The position numbers were made by a program, and so were the translations under genes. From the NCBI GenBank assembly GCA_017536625.1, contig JAFXGY010000047.1, positions 1 to 34,350 on the forward strand: a DNA stretch of 34,350 bases, read 5' to 3'. Position 1 is the first letter of the stretch, and the number at the start of each line of letters is the position of its first letter. The notes beneath the pieces were generated by a model. That model had not been told where the DNA came from and searched no databases. It saw only the letters and a list, made by a program, of their open reading frames with translations. This stretch comes from Oscillospiraceae bacterium (GTDB lineage Bacteria > Bacillota > Clostridia > Oscillospirales > Ruminococcaceae). Positions 24,301 to 32,460 of this stretch are shown one piece after another.

Positions 24301-25065
24301 ATGGAACTCAGAAAAATTGAAGAAAGCGACCTTGCGGGAAAAGGAGTTCGGGGACAGGCGGATGTTCCGGGGCTTTCCGCAGAGGAAATGCAGGGAAAAA
24401 TCGAGGAAATCGCAAGATTCGCCATCGAAAAGATAAACGAAATCATCGAATATCTTGCCCAAAACGGGGCGAGCAAGGAAGATTTGCAGAACCTTCTTAT
24501 CAAAGCGGGCTCGGTTTCTTCCGTGTTCGGAAGAGCCGGCGACGTTAAAGCAAAGAAGGGCGATTACAACGCGGAAATGGTTGGCGCCGCGAAGGAAAAG
24601 CACGGCGAACAGCATTGGGCAAATGGAACGGACCCCATCACCCCGGAGGATATCGGCGCGGCGAAGGCTGAACATACCCACGGAAGCATCAGTTCCGACG
24701 GAAAAATCGGAAGCGCAAACGGAATGCTGCTTGTAACGGGGCTTGGCGGAAAAATTGAAGCGCAGGCAAAGGAAAATATCGGTTTTCTTCTTCCGCCGGC
24801 GGTGAAAAGCATAAACGGCGCTTTTACTGCTGAAGATAACGTCATTTATCAGGGAAGCGGCATCGGCGATTTTATCTTTTCCTGCGACGAAGAAAAGAAA
24901 GCTTCCTGCCACGGCTGGGTGACCTTCGGAACACCGGGGAACATCAGCATGAGCGGATTCGACTTCATCGAAGACCCGGAAGATATCGCTTCCGCCGAAG
25001 AAGGAAGCAGATGGGAATTCGACCTTGAGCAGGGGTGCCTTATCGTCAGAAAAAGGAGTGAATGA
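24301..25065 (+). CDS. Tail fibre-like protein
   Basis: A 254-residue protein preceded by GTGAGGTGG. The N-terminus carries a helical segment (MQGKIEEIARFAIEKINEIIEYL). The middle has the tail-fibre words SSVFGRAGDVKAKKGDYNAEMVGA, HGEQHWANGTDPITPEDIGA and EHTHG, common in phage receptor-binding fibres and carrying His residues that often bind metal along the fibre. The C-terminus is a beta-rich tip. It overlaps the collagen-like fibre gene by ATGA or ends just before it. Confidence 0.75.
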   Translation: MELRKIEESDLAGKGVRGQADVPGLSAEEMQGKIEEIARFAIEKINEIIEYLAQNGASKEDLQNLLIKAGSVSSVFGRAGDVKAKKGDYNAEMVGAAKEKHGEQHWANGTDPITPEDIGAAKAEHTHGSISSDGKIGSANGMLLVTGLGGKIEAQAKENIGFLLPPAVKSINGAFTAEDNVIYQGSGIGDFIFSCDEEKKASCHGWVTFGTPGNISMSGFDFIEDPEDIASAEEGSRWEFDLEQGCLIVRKRSE

Positions 25066-25067
25066 AC

Positions 25068-26312
25068 ATGGCGCTTATTGATTTTTATATAAGAAATCAG
25101 AAGCTTTCGAAAAACGGTCCGGAGATTGTTGCGGATACCATAAAATACGTTGACTGTTCCTTCACCTTCAAAACAAGCGACTGGGACGGAACCGATAAAT
25201 GGCTGCTGCTTGAAAAAGGAGGTACCGCCCACGAAGTAAACCTTGTGGATGATGCCATTCCGAAAGAATGCGGGCTTAGCATCGGGGCGGGAATTTGGCA
25301 CGCGAGCCTTTTCGGAATCAGATCGGACGGAACGAGGATCACCACGGATTCCGTCACCCTTGAGGTGAAGGAAAGTTCCATTCCGGAAGGAGGACCTCTT
25401 CCGGTAATTGAGCAGACGGCTTCGGAACAGATTGCCGCAAGAGCGCAGGACGCTTTTGCAAAAGCGAATGAAGCCCTTGAAACCGCGAATTCCGTGAAGG
25501 AAGCGGCGGAAAATGGCGAATTCAACGGAAAAGACGGTTACACCCCGGTTATTGAGCTTGAACAGACCTATGAAGTGGCAACGGACCGCAGTGGAATTCT
25601 TATCAAAGTTCATCATGAGGACGGAAGCATTTCCTTCGCAGGGCTTAGTGACGGCGAAAGAGGAACAAAGGGCGAAAAAGGTGAACCGGGAGCACCCGGA
25701 GAAAAAGGTGAAAAAGGCGAACCCGGGGAACCCGGCGCAGACGGCGAAAAAGGAGAACAGGGAGAACCTTTTACTTATGATAAATTCACACCGGAACAGC
25801 TTGAAGCTTTGAGAGGTCCGCAAGGAGAACAGGGAATCCAGGGCGAACAGGGCGAGAAAGGTGAACGGGGAGAAAAAGGCCTTCCCGGAAATGATGGCGA
25901 ATCCATAACTGTGCTGAACGTCACCCACAACAGTCTTGACGGAGGAATCAATACCGTTCAGTTTTCTGACGGAACCAGCCTTCAGGTGAGGAACGGACAG
26001 AAAGGTTCCAAAGGTGATAAGGGAGATTCCGGCGGATTTTATGTTCCGGTAGTAATAAACGGAATACTTTCCTGGGATGCTTCGGAAGATGATATGCCTG
26101 ACGCAAATTCCGCGGATATCAGAGGCCCAAAAGGTGAACCCGGAGAAAAAGGTGAAAAAGGGGAAACCGGAGCGACCGGTCCCGCATATACTCTTACTGC
26201 GGCGGATAAAAGTTCCATTGTCGCGGCGGTGAAATCTTCGCTTGAACAGCTTACGCTTGTTGGAACAGATGAAAACGGTGCCGAGCACACATGGACCATT
26301 TACGGAAGTTAA
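25068..26312 (+). CDS. Collagen-like tail fibre / baseplate-type protein
   Basis: A 414-residue protein from ATG 25068, nine bases after GGAG; an ATG at 25062 is closer and overlaps the previous stop (ATGA). Residues 1-105 resemble the N-terminal domain of upper baseplate (BppU-like) proteins: MALIDFYIRNQKLSKNG, YVDCSFTFKTSDWDG, GIWHASLFGIRSDG. After a helical stretch come four Gly-X-Y collagen-like blocks near residues 196-235, 250-280, 310-322 and 353-373, separated by folded segments. Collagen blocks trimerise fibres. The protein probably links receptor-binding tips to the tail. Confidence 0.8.
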   Translation: MALIDFYIRNQKLSKNGPEIVADTIKYVDCSFTFKTSDWDGTDKWLLLEKGGTAHEVNLVDDAIPKECGLSIGAGIWHASLFGIRSDGTRITTDSVTLEVKESSIPEGGPLPVIEQTASEQIAARAQDAFAKANEALETANSVKEAAENGEFNGKDGYTPVIELEQTYEVATDRSGILIKVHHEDGSISFAGLSDGERGTKGEKGEPGAPGEKGEKGEPGEPGADGEKGEQGEPFTYDKFTPEQLEALRGPQGEQGIQGEQGEKGERGEKGLPGNDGESITVLNVTHNSLDGGINTVQFSDGTSLQVRNGQKGSKGDKGDSGGFYVPVVINGILSWDASEDDMPDANSADIRGPKGEPGEKGEKGETGATGPAYTLTAADKSSIVAAVKSSLEQLTLVGTDENGAEHTWTIYGS

Positions 26313-26324
26313 GGAGGTAGTCTG

Positions 26325-26903
26325 ATGCTTGATTTCAGCAGTATTAAAACTCTTTCGATAGAGGGGATATCCCTTAAAAAACTTGCCATTAACGGAAAGC
26401 AGATTTGGAAAAAGCAGCCTTCTTTTGTGAACCAGGTTCCTATTTCCGTCGATACGGACGGAAGCATTTTTAACGGTGTCGGATATAAAGAAAACGTGCG
26501 CCTTTCTTCTTCGGGCGGTATCAGCGGTTCTGCACAGAACGGCTCCGTTACCACCGGATTTATTCCATTTCCGGATGGGGATAAAACAATCATTCGCATA
26601 AAGGGCGTTGATTGGATAAACGCACCTTCCAAACAAAACGGTCACTACTATATTATTTTTTATGATGCAAACAAAGCAAGCAATGGATATACCAGCCTTA
26701 TTGAATCTCCGGCAACTGGGTTTAGCCACATTATAACAATCACAAGGGATTCGAATGGCGTAGAAACATTTGATTTTAATGAATCTTATGGTACGACCAA
26801 CGCTATACTCCAATGGATTAGAAATAACGCAAAATTTTTCCGTGTTACTGCATTGGGCAAAGGCGCGGATATGATAGTAACAGTCAATGAGGAGATAGTA
26901 TGA
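26325..26903 (+). CDS. Fibre-associated or tip protein, unknown fold
   Basis: A 192-residue protein with a strong AAGGAGG Shine-Dalgarno. It begins with SSIKTLSIEGISLKKLAINGKQIWKK, a pattern frequent in short phage tail proteins, and continues as a beta-rich domain (GFIPFPDGDKTIIRIKGV, HYYIIFYDANKASNGY) resembling carbohydrate-binding jelly rolls. No catalytic motif. It is placed among fibre genes, so it may be a tip or adhesin. Its stop overlaps the next small gene by ATGA. Confidence 0.65.
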   Translation: MLDFSSIKTLSIEGISLKKLAINGKQIWKKQPSFVNQVPISVDTDGSIFNGVGYKENVRLSSSGGISGSAQNGSVTTGFIPFPDGDKTIIRIKGVDWINAPSKQNGHYYIIFYDANKASNGYTSLIESPATGFSHIITITRDSNGVETFDFNESYGTTNAILQWIRNNAKFFRVTALGKGADMIVTVNEEIV

Positions 26904-27052
26904 TAAACGCATTACATCTTTTGTGGATAATTCCCCTTTCGGGAGTAACAGGCTTTTTTGCTGCGGCAATTTGCGCCGCAAGCGGAAAAGAAGAAAGGCA
27001 GCACGGCAATGATTTTGAAAGGAAGCGAAAGAAACGGACAGACGAAGAATGA
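26900..27052 (+). CDS. Small membrane protein (DUF3789-like), 50 residues
   Basis: ATG 26900 overlaps the previous stop (ATGA) and GAGGAG precedes it. The 50-residue product has one transmembrane helix (LWIIPLSGVTGFFAAAICAA), a G-x-x-x-G-F-F-A motif, and a highly charged Lys/Arg/Glu tail. It resembles short phage membrane proteins with the pattern GFFxAAxCAASG. It could be a holin-like or virion membrane peptide; nothing in the sequence decides. Its stop overlaps the next ATG by four bases (ATGA). Confidence 0.65.
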   Translation: MINALHLLWIIPLSGVTGFFAAAICAASGKEERQHGNDFERKRKKRTDEE

Positions 27053-27501
27053 TGATGGAAAGCGGAAAAACAGAGCCGCTTTTGGTTTTTGAATACGGGA
27101 AAACAAAACTTACAAACGGAACGGCTATTTCAAGCGGTGCAAGATTTGAAAACGGAATTATCAGGGTTGGAACGGTTCATCACATCAGCGGAGATCTGGA
27201 ATGGAACAGTTCCGGCGGAATTGATATTTCCGGAATCGATTTTTCAAAATATAAAACCCTTAAAATTGAATGCAGGGTGGATATTGACGATTATGAAAGC
27301 GGAAAGGAGCTTCACTTTGCCGGCTATGGAGAAAGCACGGGATATCAGAAAGAAAATTATTCGGCTTTTCAGTATGCTCCGGAACATTATCGGGTGCTTT
27401 CTTTTGATATAAGAAAAGAAAAGGGTGAAAAATATATCAAAGCTTCCGCAAACCATGCCGGTACCGCATATATGACGATAAGAAACATCCGGCTGGAATG
27501 A
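27049..27501 (+). CDS. Beta-rich structural or fibre protein, unknown
   Basis: A 150-residue protein starting in a run of three ATG codons (27049, 27052, 27055) overlapping the previous stop; no good Shine-Dalgarno, so it depends on coupling. The body is predicted beta sandwich (LLVFEYGKTKLTNG, GIDISGIDFSKYKTLKIEC, EHYRVLSFDIRK). Its fold pattern recalls the neighbouring 192-residue protein and carbohydrate-binding domains of fibres. Role unknown. Confidence 0.6.
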   Translation: MMMESGKTEPLLVFEYGKTKLTNGTAISSGARFENGIIRVGTVHHISGDLEWNSSGGIDISGIDFSKYKTLKIECRVDIDDYESGKELHFAGYGESTGYQKENYSAFQYAPEHYRVLSFDIRKEKGEKYIKASANHAGTAYMTIRNIRLE

Positions 27502-27511
27502 GGTGAGAAAA

Positions 27512-27736
27512 ATGGCAGAAATTTTTGAAAATATAATCATGGTTCTGCTTGCGTTCGGAGCGGGTTTTCTTCTATCCGAAAACAAAAGGCAAAAGGAGGA
27601 GACAAAAACTTTACCTCCGGAAGAGGCCAGGGTGGATTTTGTGGAGGAAAAAAGCAAAACTCCAAGCCTTATGCGTCAGATGATAAATATAATGAATTAT
27701 AACGGAGAGGAGCAGAGAGAGGAAAATTATGATTAA
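27512..27736 (+). CDS. Small membrane-anchored protein next to portal
   Basis: A 74-residue protein from ATG 27512 after GAGGTGAG. One transmembrane segment (ENIIMVLLAFGAGFLLSE), then a charged tail. The end overlaps the portal gene by eight bases. The pattern fits small phage membrane proteins found between tail and head genes. A holin-like function is possible but not shown. Confidence 0.6.
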   Translation: MAEIFENIIMVLLAFGAGFLLSENKRQKEETKTLPPEEARVDFVEEKSKTPSLMRQMINIMNYNGEEQREENYD

Positions 27737-29270
27737 AAAAGAAAACATCACGCCAAAGGCGGTTTGGGAGGAATATCTTGAAGGGGAAAATTATCACAGA
27801 AGCATAAATCTTCATGAAACGGTGAAAAGAAACGAAAAGTTTTATAACGGCGAACAGTGGGAAGGAGTGAACGCTCCGGACCTTGAAAAACCGGTAATCA
27901 ATATTTTCAGGCGCGCGGTTACATATCTTGAAAGCCAGATAATCAGCGATGACGTGGGAGTTTCCATCGAAGCCCTGGGGGAAAACCATGAAAACGATAT
28001 CCTCGGAAGGCAGATCGAACGCATCATCGAAAAAACCAAGGCAAAAAGCAAGAACAGAGAACTTATCAAGGACGCGGCCATTACCGGTGACGGAGCTTTT
28101 TATGCCTGGTTCGACCCGGAAAAAGGAAAATCCGGCGAAATTGAGCTGGAGCTTCTGGATAATGAAAAAGTGATTTTCAAAAACCCCTTCGAAAAAGATA
28201 TCCAGAAGCAGAAAAGCATAATCCTCGTAAAAAGAATGATGCTTGATGAAGTGAAGGAACTGGCGGAGGAAAACGGAGTTTTGGCGGAGGAGGTTTCGAT
28301 GATTCAGCCGGATGATTCCGGCGATTACGCCGGAGAAAACAAAGATGCGGGCAAAAGGCTTGTTACCGTTCTTCTGCGCTTTTGGAAAGATGATGGAAAT
28401 ATCTGGTTTTCGGAAAGCACAAGGGAGGTTTTCATCAGAAAACCCATAAGAACAAAGGCAAAGCTTTATCACGTTGCGTGGATGAACTGGGATTCGGTTA
28501 AGGACAGCTATCACGGCGCTTCCGCCATGAAGCCTTATATTCCAAACCAGATTTACGTCAACAAAATGTGGGCAATGGCAATGGTCTTCAGCAGCAAAAT
28601 GGCTTGGCCACAGCGTTTTTATGACGCCACAAAAATCCGCGGCGGACTTTCGAACAAAGTCGGACAGGCCATCGGCGTTGCGGGAGATCCGAAATCCGCG
28701 GTTTATTTTGATGCGCCGGCGGGCAATATGAGCGCGCAGGTGCTTGAGCTTGTTGACAGAACCATCAGATACACAAGAGAAAGCCTTGGGGTAACGGACG
28801 CCGCCCTTGGCGAAGTGAAGCCGGAAAACACTTCCGCAATCGTTGCGGCATCGGAACAGACCGCGGCGCCGCTTATCTTCCAGAAGCAGGCGAACCACCA
28901 GCTTTGGGAGGACCTTGTGAACATCTTCATTGATATTATCAGAGAGATGTACGGAAAAAGGGAAATTACCTTTTTTAAAAAAGACGAGCACGGAAACAAA
29001 TTTTTGAGCACCGAAGAATTCGACTTTGATAAAATCGATTACGACGGACTCGATATCAAAATAAATATCGGTGCGGCGACTTATTGGAGCCAGCTTATGC
29101 AGGTGCAGACCATGGACGCTTTCTTTAAAAACGGAATTATTGACGACGCGGTTCTTTATCTTGAGCACCTTCCCGAAGGATATGTTTCCGGCAAAGAGGA
29201 GATCATCCGGGCGATTAAAGAGAGAAAAGAGGCTTTGAGCACGCAAAACCAGCCCATGATGCAGCAGTGA
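27729..29270 (+). CDS. Phage portal protein (podovirus type)
   Basis: A 513-residue portal subunit. Typical features: N-terminal KFYNGEQWEG and PVINIFRRAVTYLESQI, central YHGASAMKPYIPNQIYVNKMWAM, then LGVTDAALGEVKPENTSAI with the conserved N-T-S-A that precedes the channel-lining helix, and LIFQKQANHQLWEDL. Portals form the dodecameric DNA gate at one head vertex. The gene lies after the tail fibres rather than between terminase and capsid. AGAGAGGAA precedes the start. Confidence 0.85.
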   Translation: MIKKENITPKAVWEEYLEGENYHRSINLHETVKRNEKFYNGEQWEGVNAPDLEKPVINIFRRAVTYLESQIISDDVGVSIEALGENHENDILGRQIERIIEKTKAKSKNRELIKDAAITGDGAFYAWFDPEKGKSGEIELELLDNEKVIFKNPFEKDIQKQKSIILVKRMMLDEVKELAEENGVLAEEVSMIQPDDSGDYAGENKDAGKRLVTVLLRFWKDDGNIWFSESTREVFIRKPIRTKAKLYHVAWMNWDSVKDSYHGASAMKPYIPNQIYVNKMWAMAMVFSSKMAWPQRFYDATKIRGGLSNKVGQAIGVAGDPKSAVYFDAPAGNMSAQVLELVDRTIRYTRESLGVTDAALGEVKPENTSAIVAASEQTAAPLIFQKQANHQLWEDLVNIFIDIIREMYGKREITFFKKDEHGNKFLSTEEFDFDKIDYDGLDIKINIGAATYWSQLMQVQTMDAFFKNGIIDDAVLYLEHLPEGYVSGKEEIIRAIKERKEALSTQNQPMMQQ

Positions 29271-29293
29271 GCACGCGAAGGAGGTGAAAAAAG

Positions 29294-29674
29294 ATGAAAG
29301 TCAGGGAATGTTATGAGGCAGCGCTGAGCTTTCTTCCCGAAACGGTGGAAGATAACCCGGAAATGCAGAAATTTATGACCGCATGGTGCAACGTGCTTTT
29401 GGGAGAGATGCTCGGGCACGAAAACACCTTTCGCAGAGCGAACAAATCGGAGGAACTGAAAGTTCCTCCGGTGCTCACGGAAGGAGAGGAGGAGATTCCA
29501 TATAACGAAAGGCTTGTTCGGAGCGCCTTTCCTTACGGAATGGCAAGATGGATGTTCCGCGAAAACGAAGATATTGCCGCCAGCCATGAATATTACGGCC
29601 TTTATATTACCGCCGCAAACGAAGCAACACCCATTATTGAAGGGGAGGTGAGAGATGTTTATGAATTATGTTAA
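29294..29674 (+). CDS. Head-tail connector/adaptor-like protein
   Basis: A 126-residue helical protein with a GGAGGTG Shine-Dalgarno, immediately after portal and overlapping the next gene by 20 bases. Content (ALSFLPETVEDNPEMQKF, AWCNVLLGEMLGHENTFRR, ARWMFRENEDIAASHEYYGLYITA) and position fit an adaptor that binds portal, as P22 gp4-like or gp15/gp6-like connectors do; sequence alone does not prove it. Its opening segment has two degraded copies downstream (32145-32207 and 33562-33624), showing that this region has been duplicated. Confidence 0.6.
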   Translation: MKVRECYEAALSFLPETVEDNPEMQKFMTAWCNVLLGEMLGHENTFRRANKSEELKVPPVLTEGEEEIPYNERLVRSAFPYGMARWMFRENEDIAASHEYYGLYITAANEATPIIEGEVRDVYELC

Positions 29675-31502
29675 GCCGAACAAAGGGAAAAGCATTGAGG
29701 AAAGGCGAGCGGAGGTCATTGCGGATAATCAGGAGCTTTGGGGAACGCAAACAGGTTCGGGAGTGAGCACGGGAGCAAGTTCCGGAGCAAGCACCGGCAC
29801 AAACACAGGAACGGATGATGATTATCGATATTATCATGGGGCCTATAACGGAAAAATGAACAAAATGCCGGATATAAACGCAAAAAAACCGGCGGAAAGA
29901 CCGGAAGAATCCTGGTTCAGAGATGAGGATTTTTTGCCGAGGGACGATGATTATAAAGACGAGGCTTGGGAGAAAGCATTCATAGAAGCGTTTCTTGAAG
30001 AAAGCGGAGTGAAAACGCCCCGAAGCAAAAAAGCCGATGCACTTAACGGTGTTCCCGCCGCAAAACCGAGCGTGGAGGATTTTTTCAATCATTACGGAAA
30101 GCCATCTTTCAGCTTTGACGATATCATTGAGGATTACCGGAAAAGCAACGCGGCTTTGCTTGGCGGAAACAAATTCCCGAGCCAGGAGATGATTTTGCAA
30201 AAAGAGAATGATTTGCCGGGATACAGACCGGGAAGCACCCCCGGAGGTTACCTGAATCCTGCTGCGGATCCGAGGGGGATTGCGGAAAAATATTATATTC
30301 TGGAAGATTATTACGGAAAACCCGGAAAGAATGCTTTTGAAAACGCGATGAAAGGAATGTTCAACAGATTCCGTTCAGCCCCCGGCGAGGCGATAGAAGA
30401 TCTTGCGTTTCTTATAAAAGATTTTGCACCATGGTATAAACCGGCGCAGAACGTTGTTGAGAAAAATACGGCTGGAACTATCGGTAACACCGCAACGGGG
30501 CAGTTCGGACTTGCTAAAGATGAAACCGGATATTTCGGCGACAGGCTTATTGATGCGGCGGATGCAGGTTCTGCTATGCTTGGTCATGCTATGATATTCG
30601 GACCGTCGCATCTTGCACTAAGCCAAAGCGTTGGCGGAGGACTTGACGAATATCGCTATCAGAGGGAAAGCGGAGCAGATAAATCTGAAGCGCTTGTAAG
30701 AGGAGCAGGAACAGGCTTGGTTTCTTACGGAATAGAGCGTCTTGGAGGATTAGGCGCAGATAATTCAGCTTTGCCCAAAATAAATCTGAAAGATACTTTA
30801 TCAATGATTAGAACGGTAACAAAAACAGCGCTGCAGGAAGGCGGAGAAGAAGCTGCGGAATATACAGCAAATTCGCTTATGAATTCTTTGGCGGATGCAA
30901 TTTACAAAGGTAAGATTTCTGTTGATTGGGATGTCGAAGACGCTTTTAACAGTGCTGTTAGCGGGGCGTTGGTTGGCGGAGGTTTGTCGGCAGTACCGAC
31001 GGTCAATGGCAGAGATATTGACATCGTTGATGAAATGAATAAAATAGTAAGTGAAAAAACAGATGTTGATACAAAAATTGAAAATGCGCAAAAGTTGAAA
31101 GATTCTTTAGGATGGCGTAAAAAAGCAGAAAAAGAAGTGGACAAACTATTATGGTATCTTGGAAAGCAAGACTATAGAGGCGTGGATTATGTAACAAGAA
31201 ATGCCATTGAAAGACCAATTATTGGTGTAAATCATTTTAATAAGTTCGGTCTGCCAAATGATATTGTGCAGGTGGGGAAAAATCCAAAGAGAATAGAAAG
31301 AAATTATTTGGATAGCAACGGAAAATGGTTAAAACAGATAAGTAATAGCGACCACGGAAAACCTAAACATCACCCATATGGCGAGAAAGGTGAGCATACA
31401 CATGATATACATTGGAAAGGTGATGAGTTTGAAAAACTGATGCGTAATATAAGCGATGAAGAGAAAAGGGAGAATTTGGATATTTTATGGATGTTAAAAT
31501 GA
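29655..31502 (+). CDS. Virion carrier protein with C-terminal toxin-like domain
   Basis: A 615-residue protein after GGGGAGGTGAGAG. Residues about 36-55 are a Ser/Thr/Gly linker. Residues about 290-450 show the Gly/Ala-rich carrier pattern seen in phage virion proteins with variable tips: SYGIERLGGLG, EGGEEAAEY, SAVSGALVGGGLSAVPTV. Residues 441-467 are encoded by an 82-bp segment repeated at 33634-33715. After that the DNA turns AT-rich and the last about 148 residues are an unrelated tip with a His cluster (SDHGKPKHHPYGEKGEH, HDIHW) and ending ERR-type EEKRENLDIL, a pattern I associate with polymorphic toxin domains, possibly a nuclease. It overlaps the next gene like a toxin-immunity pair. 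The delivery role is inferred. Confidence 0.7.
   Translation: MFMNYVKPNKGKSIEERRAEVIADNQELWGTQTGSGVSTGASSGASTGTNTGTDDDYRYYHGAYNGKMNKMPDINAKKPAERPEESWFRDEDFLPRDDDYKDEAWEKAFIEAFLEESGVKTPRSKKADALNGVPAAKPSVEDFFNHYGKPSFSFDDIIEDYRKSNAALLGGNKFPSQEMILQKENDLPGYRPGSTPGGYLNPAADPRGIAEKYYILEDYYGKPGKNAFENAMKGMFNRFRSAPGEAIEDLAFLIKDFAPWYKPAQNVVEKNTAGTIGNTATGQFGLAKDETGYFGDRLIDAADAGSAMLGHAMIFGPSHLALSQSVGGGLDEYRYQRESGADKSEALVRGAGTGLVSYGIERLGGLGADNSALPKINLKDTLSMIRTVTKTALQEGGEEAAEYTANSLMNSLADAIYKGKISVDWDVEDAFNSAVSGALVGGGLSAVPTVNGRDIDIVDEMNKIVSEKTDVDTKIENAQKLKDSLGWRKKAEKEVDKLLWYLGKQDYRGVDYVTRNAIERPIIGVNHFNKFGLPNDIVQVGKNPKRIERNYLDSNGKWLKQISNSDHGKPKHHPYGEKGEHTHDIHWKGDEFEKLMRNISDEEKRENLDILWMLK
30975..31056 (+). repeat. 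82-bp direct repeat, copy A (pre-toxin junction)
   Basis: From ggcggagg to gtgaaa, matched at 33634-33715 with 80 of 82 identical bases. In both places it is read in the same frame (GGG[L/F]SAVPTVNGRDIDIVDE...). It marks the boundary between the conserved carrier and the exchangeable tip. Confidence 0.95.
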
Positions 31503-32056
31503 TAAAAACATGGTTAAAAAAAGTTATAGATTCAAAGCAATATCTGAAAAAGAGTATCCAAAGGAGCAAATCAAAAGATTTAAAACATATGGATGCGGAA
31601 GAACTTAAAAGTTGGATAAGTGGATTTGATATATTTTTTCGTTATAAAGAAGTTGATGGATATATTGGTCCCATGTGCGGAGAGGTTATATCTTTGAGAT
31701 ATGGTGGGAAAAGTTATAATGCAAAATCTATTGATGAAGCAATGGAATATCCCTTTTTTGATGGAGAATCTTTAAATAAAATAGCAACACAGTTAGATGA
31801 TTTGAAAATTTTCGACATTAAAGATAGCAGAAGGTTTATAAACGCCGAGATACTAAAAGAAGATATTCAAAGTGAAGATGTTAAATTTGAATATATGGAT
31901 TTTGAAGGGGGAGCTATCTATATATCGTCAAATAAAATTGTAATATGGTACAAAGACGATGAGTATGAAGCAAAATCAATAGATGATGCAATGTCATACC
32001 CGATTTTTGATGGCAAAGCATTAAATGAAATTGCGGGAAAAATAAAAATGGTCTGA
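31487..32056 (+). CDS. Immunity-like protein with tandem duplicated domain
   Basis: A 189-residue protein, start ATG 31487 or ATG 31499 (the latter overlaps the toxin stop as ATGA). It holds two copies of one module. Copy 1 reads FRYKEVDGYIGPMCGE, LRYGGKSYNAKSIDEAM, YPFFDGESLNKIA. Copy 2 reads FEYMDFEGGAIYISSN, WYKDDEYEAKSIDDAM, YPIFDGKALNEIA. The same module starts the gene at 34177. Small acidic proteins directly after toxin domains are typically the cognate immunity proteins; that is the inferred role here. AT-rich, unlike the phage structural genes. Confidence 0.7.
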   Translation: MDVKMIKTWLKKVIDSKQYLKKSIQRSKSKDLKHMDAEELKSWISGFDIFFRYKEVDGYIGPMCGEVISLRYGGKSYNAKSIDEAMEYPFFDGESLNKIATQLDDLKIFDIKDSRRFINAEILKEDIQSEDVKFEYMDFEGGAIYISSNKIVIWYKDDEYEAKSIDDAMSYPIFDGKALNEIAGKIKMV

Positions 32057-32144
32057 CTAAATCAAAAAGTGCTGATGATTGCTTAAAAGGCGAAAAGCAG
32101 GCAATAATGAGTGAATAGACAGTGATTCTATTTTATTAAGTAAT

Positions 32145-32207
32145 AGCACGAAATGTGTTATACGCAAAAACAGGCATTTCCCGATATGAACCTTGAAAAG
32201 TGAATAG
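32145..32207 (+). repeat. 63-bp direct repeat, copy A (degenerate connector start)
   Basis: 60 of 63 bases match 33562-33624 (differences at two bases after aaatgtg and one further on). It includes AGCACGAAATGTG, which resembles the repressor operators CAC-N5-GTG (13-base match to O3 in this copy). Confidence 0.9.
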
Positions 32208-32374
32208 CATGGTGCAATGTGCTTTTTGGGGAGACACTTACTGAAGCAGAAAAGGATGCGGTTTTTAATTTGCCGGAAATGCTCCAAAATGGTGCGGTAG
32301 GAAGCATAATGGGAGGAATATTTGGTACCCCAAAACTGGTCGATGAAATTTTTAAGCTGAAGAAAAGTGATTAA
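32145..32374 (+). pseudogene. Remnant: connector start fused to carrier segment
   Basis: Read with one frameshift and one stop, the stretch gives CYTQKQAFPDMNLEK, stop, then IAWCNVLFGETL, which matches CYEAALSFLPE and TAWCNVLLGEML of the connector at 29294. It then runs on in frame as EKDAVFNLPEMLQNGAVGSIMGG and ends at 32372-32374, resembling the carrier segment EDAFNSAVSGALVGG. So the remnant joins connector and carrier sequence with the middle deleted. 32145-32207 is repeated at 33562-33624. Confidence 0.65.
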
Positions 32375-32460
32375 TGTAATTTGTTAAAGGGAATAAGGAA
32401 GATGGTTTTTTCCCTGCCTTTAATCCAAACTAAATAAACGGAGAGGAATATTCAAAGCTC

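Noticed and set aside
24849-26981. 710-residue minus-strand frame opposite the fibre genes
   Set aside because: Antisense of repetitive collagen-like codons, which lack stops on the opposite strand; the plus-strand genes have good starts and clear motifs.
27669-29246. 525-residue minus-strand frame opposite portal
   Set aside because: Shadow frame; portal motifs are on the plus strand.
32057-32287. 76-residue minus-strand frame downstream of the first immunity-like gene
   Set aside because: Antisense to the connector/carrier remnant, no Shine-Dalgarno, no similarity.
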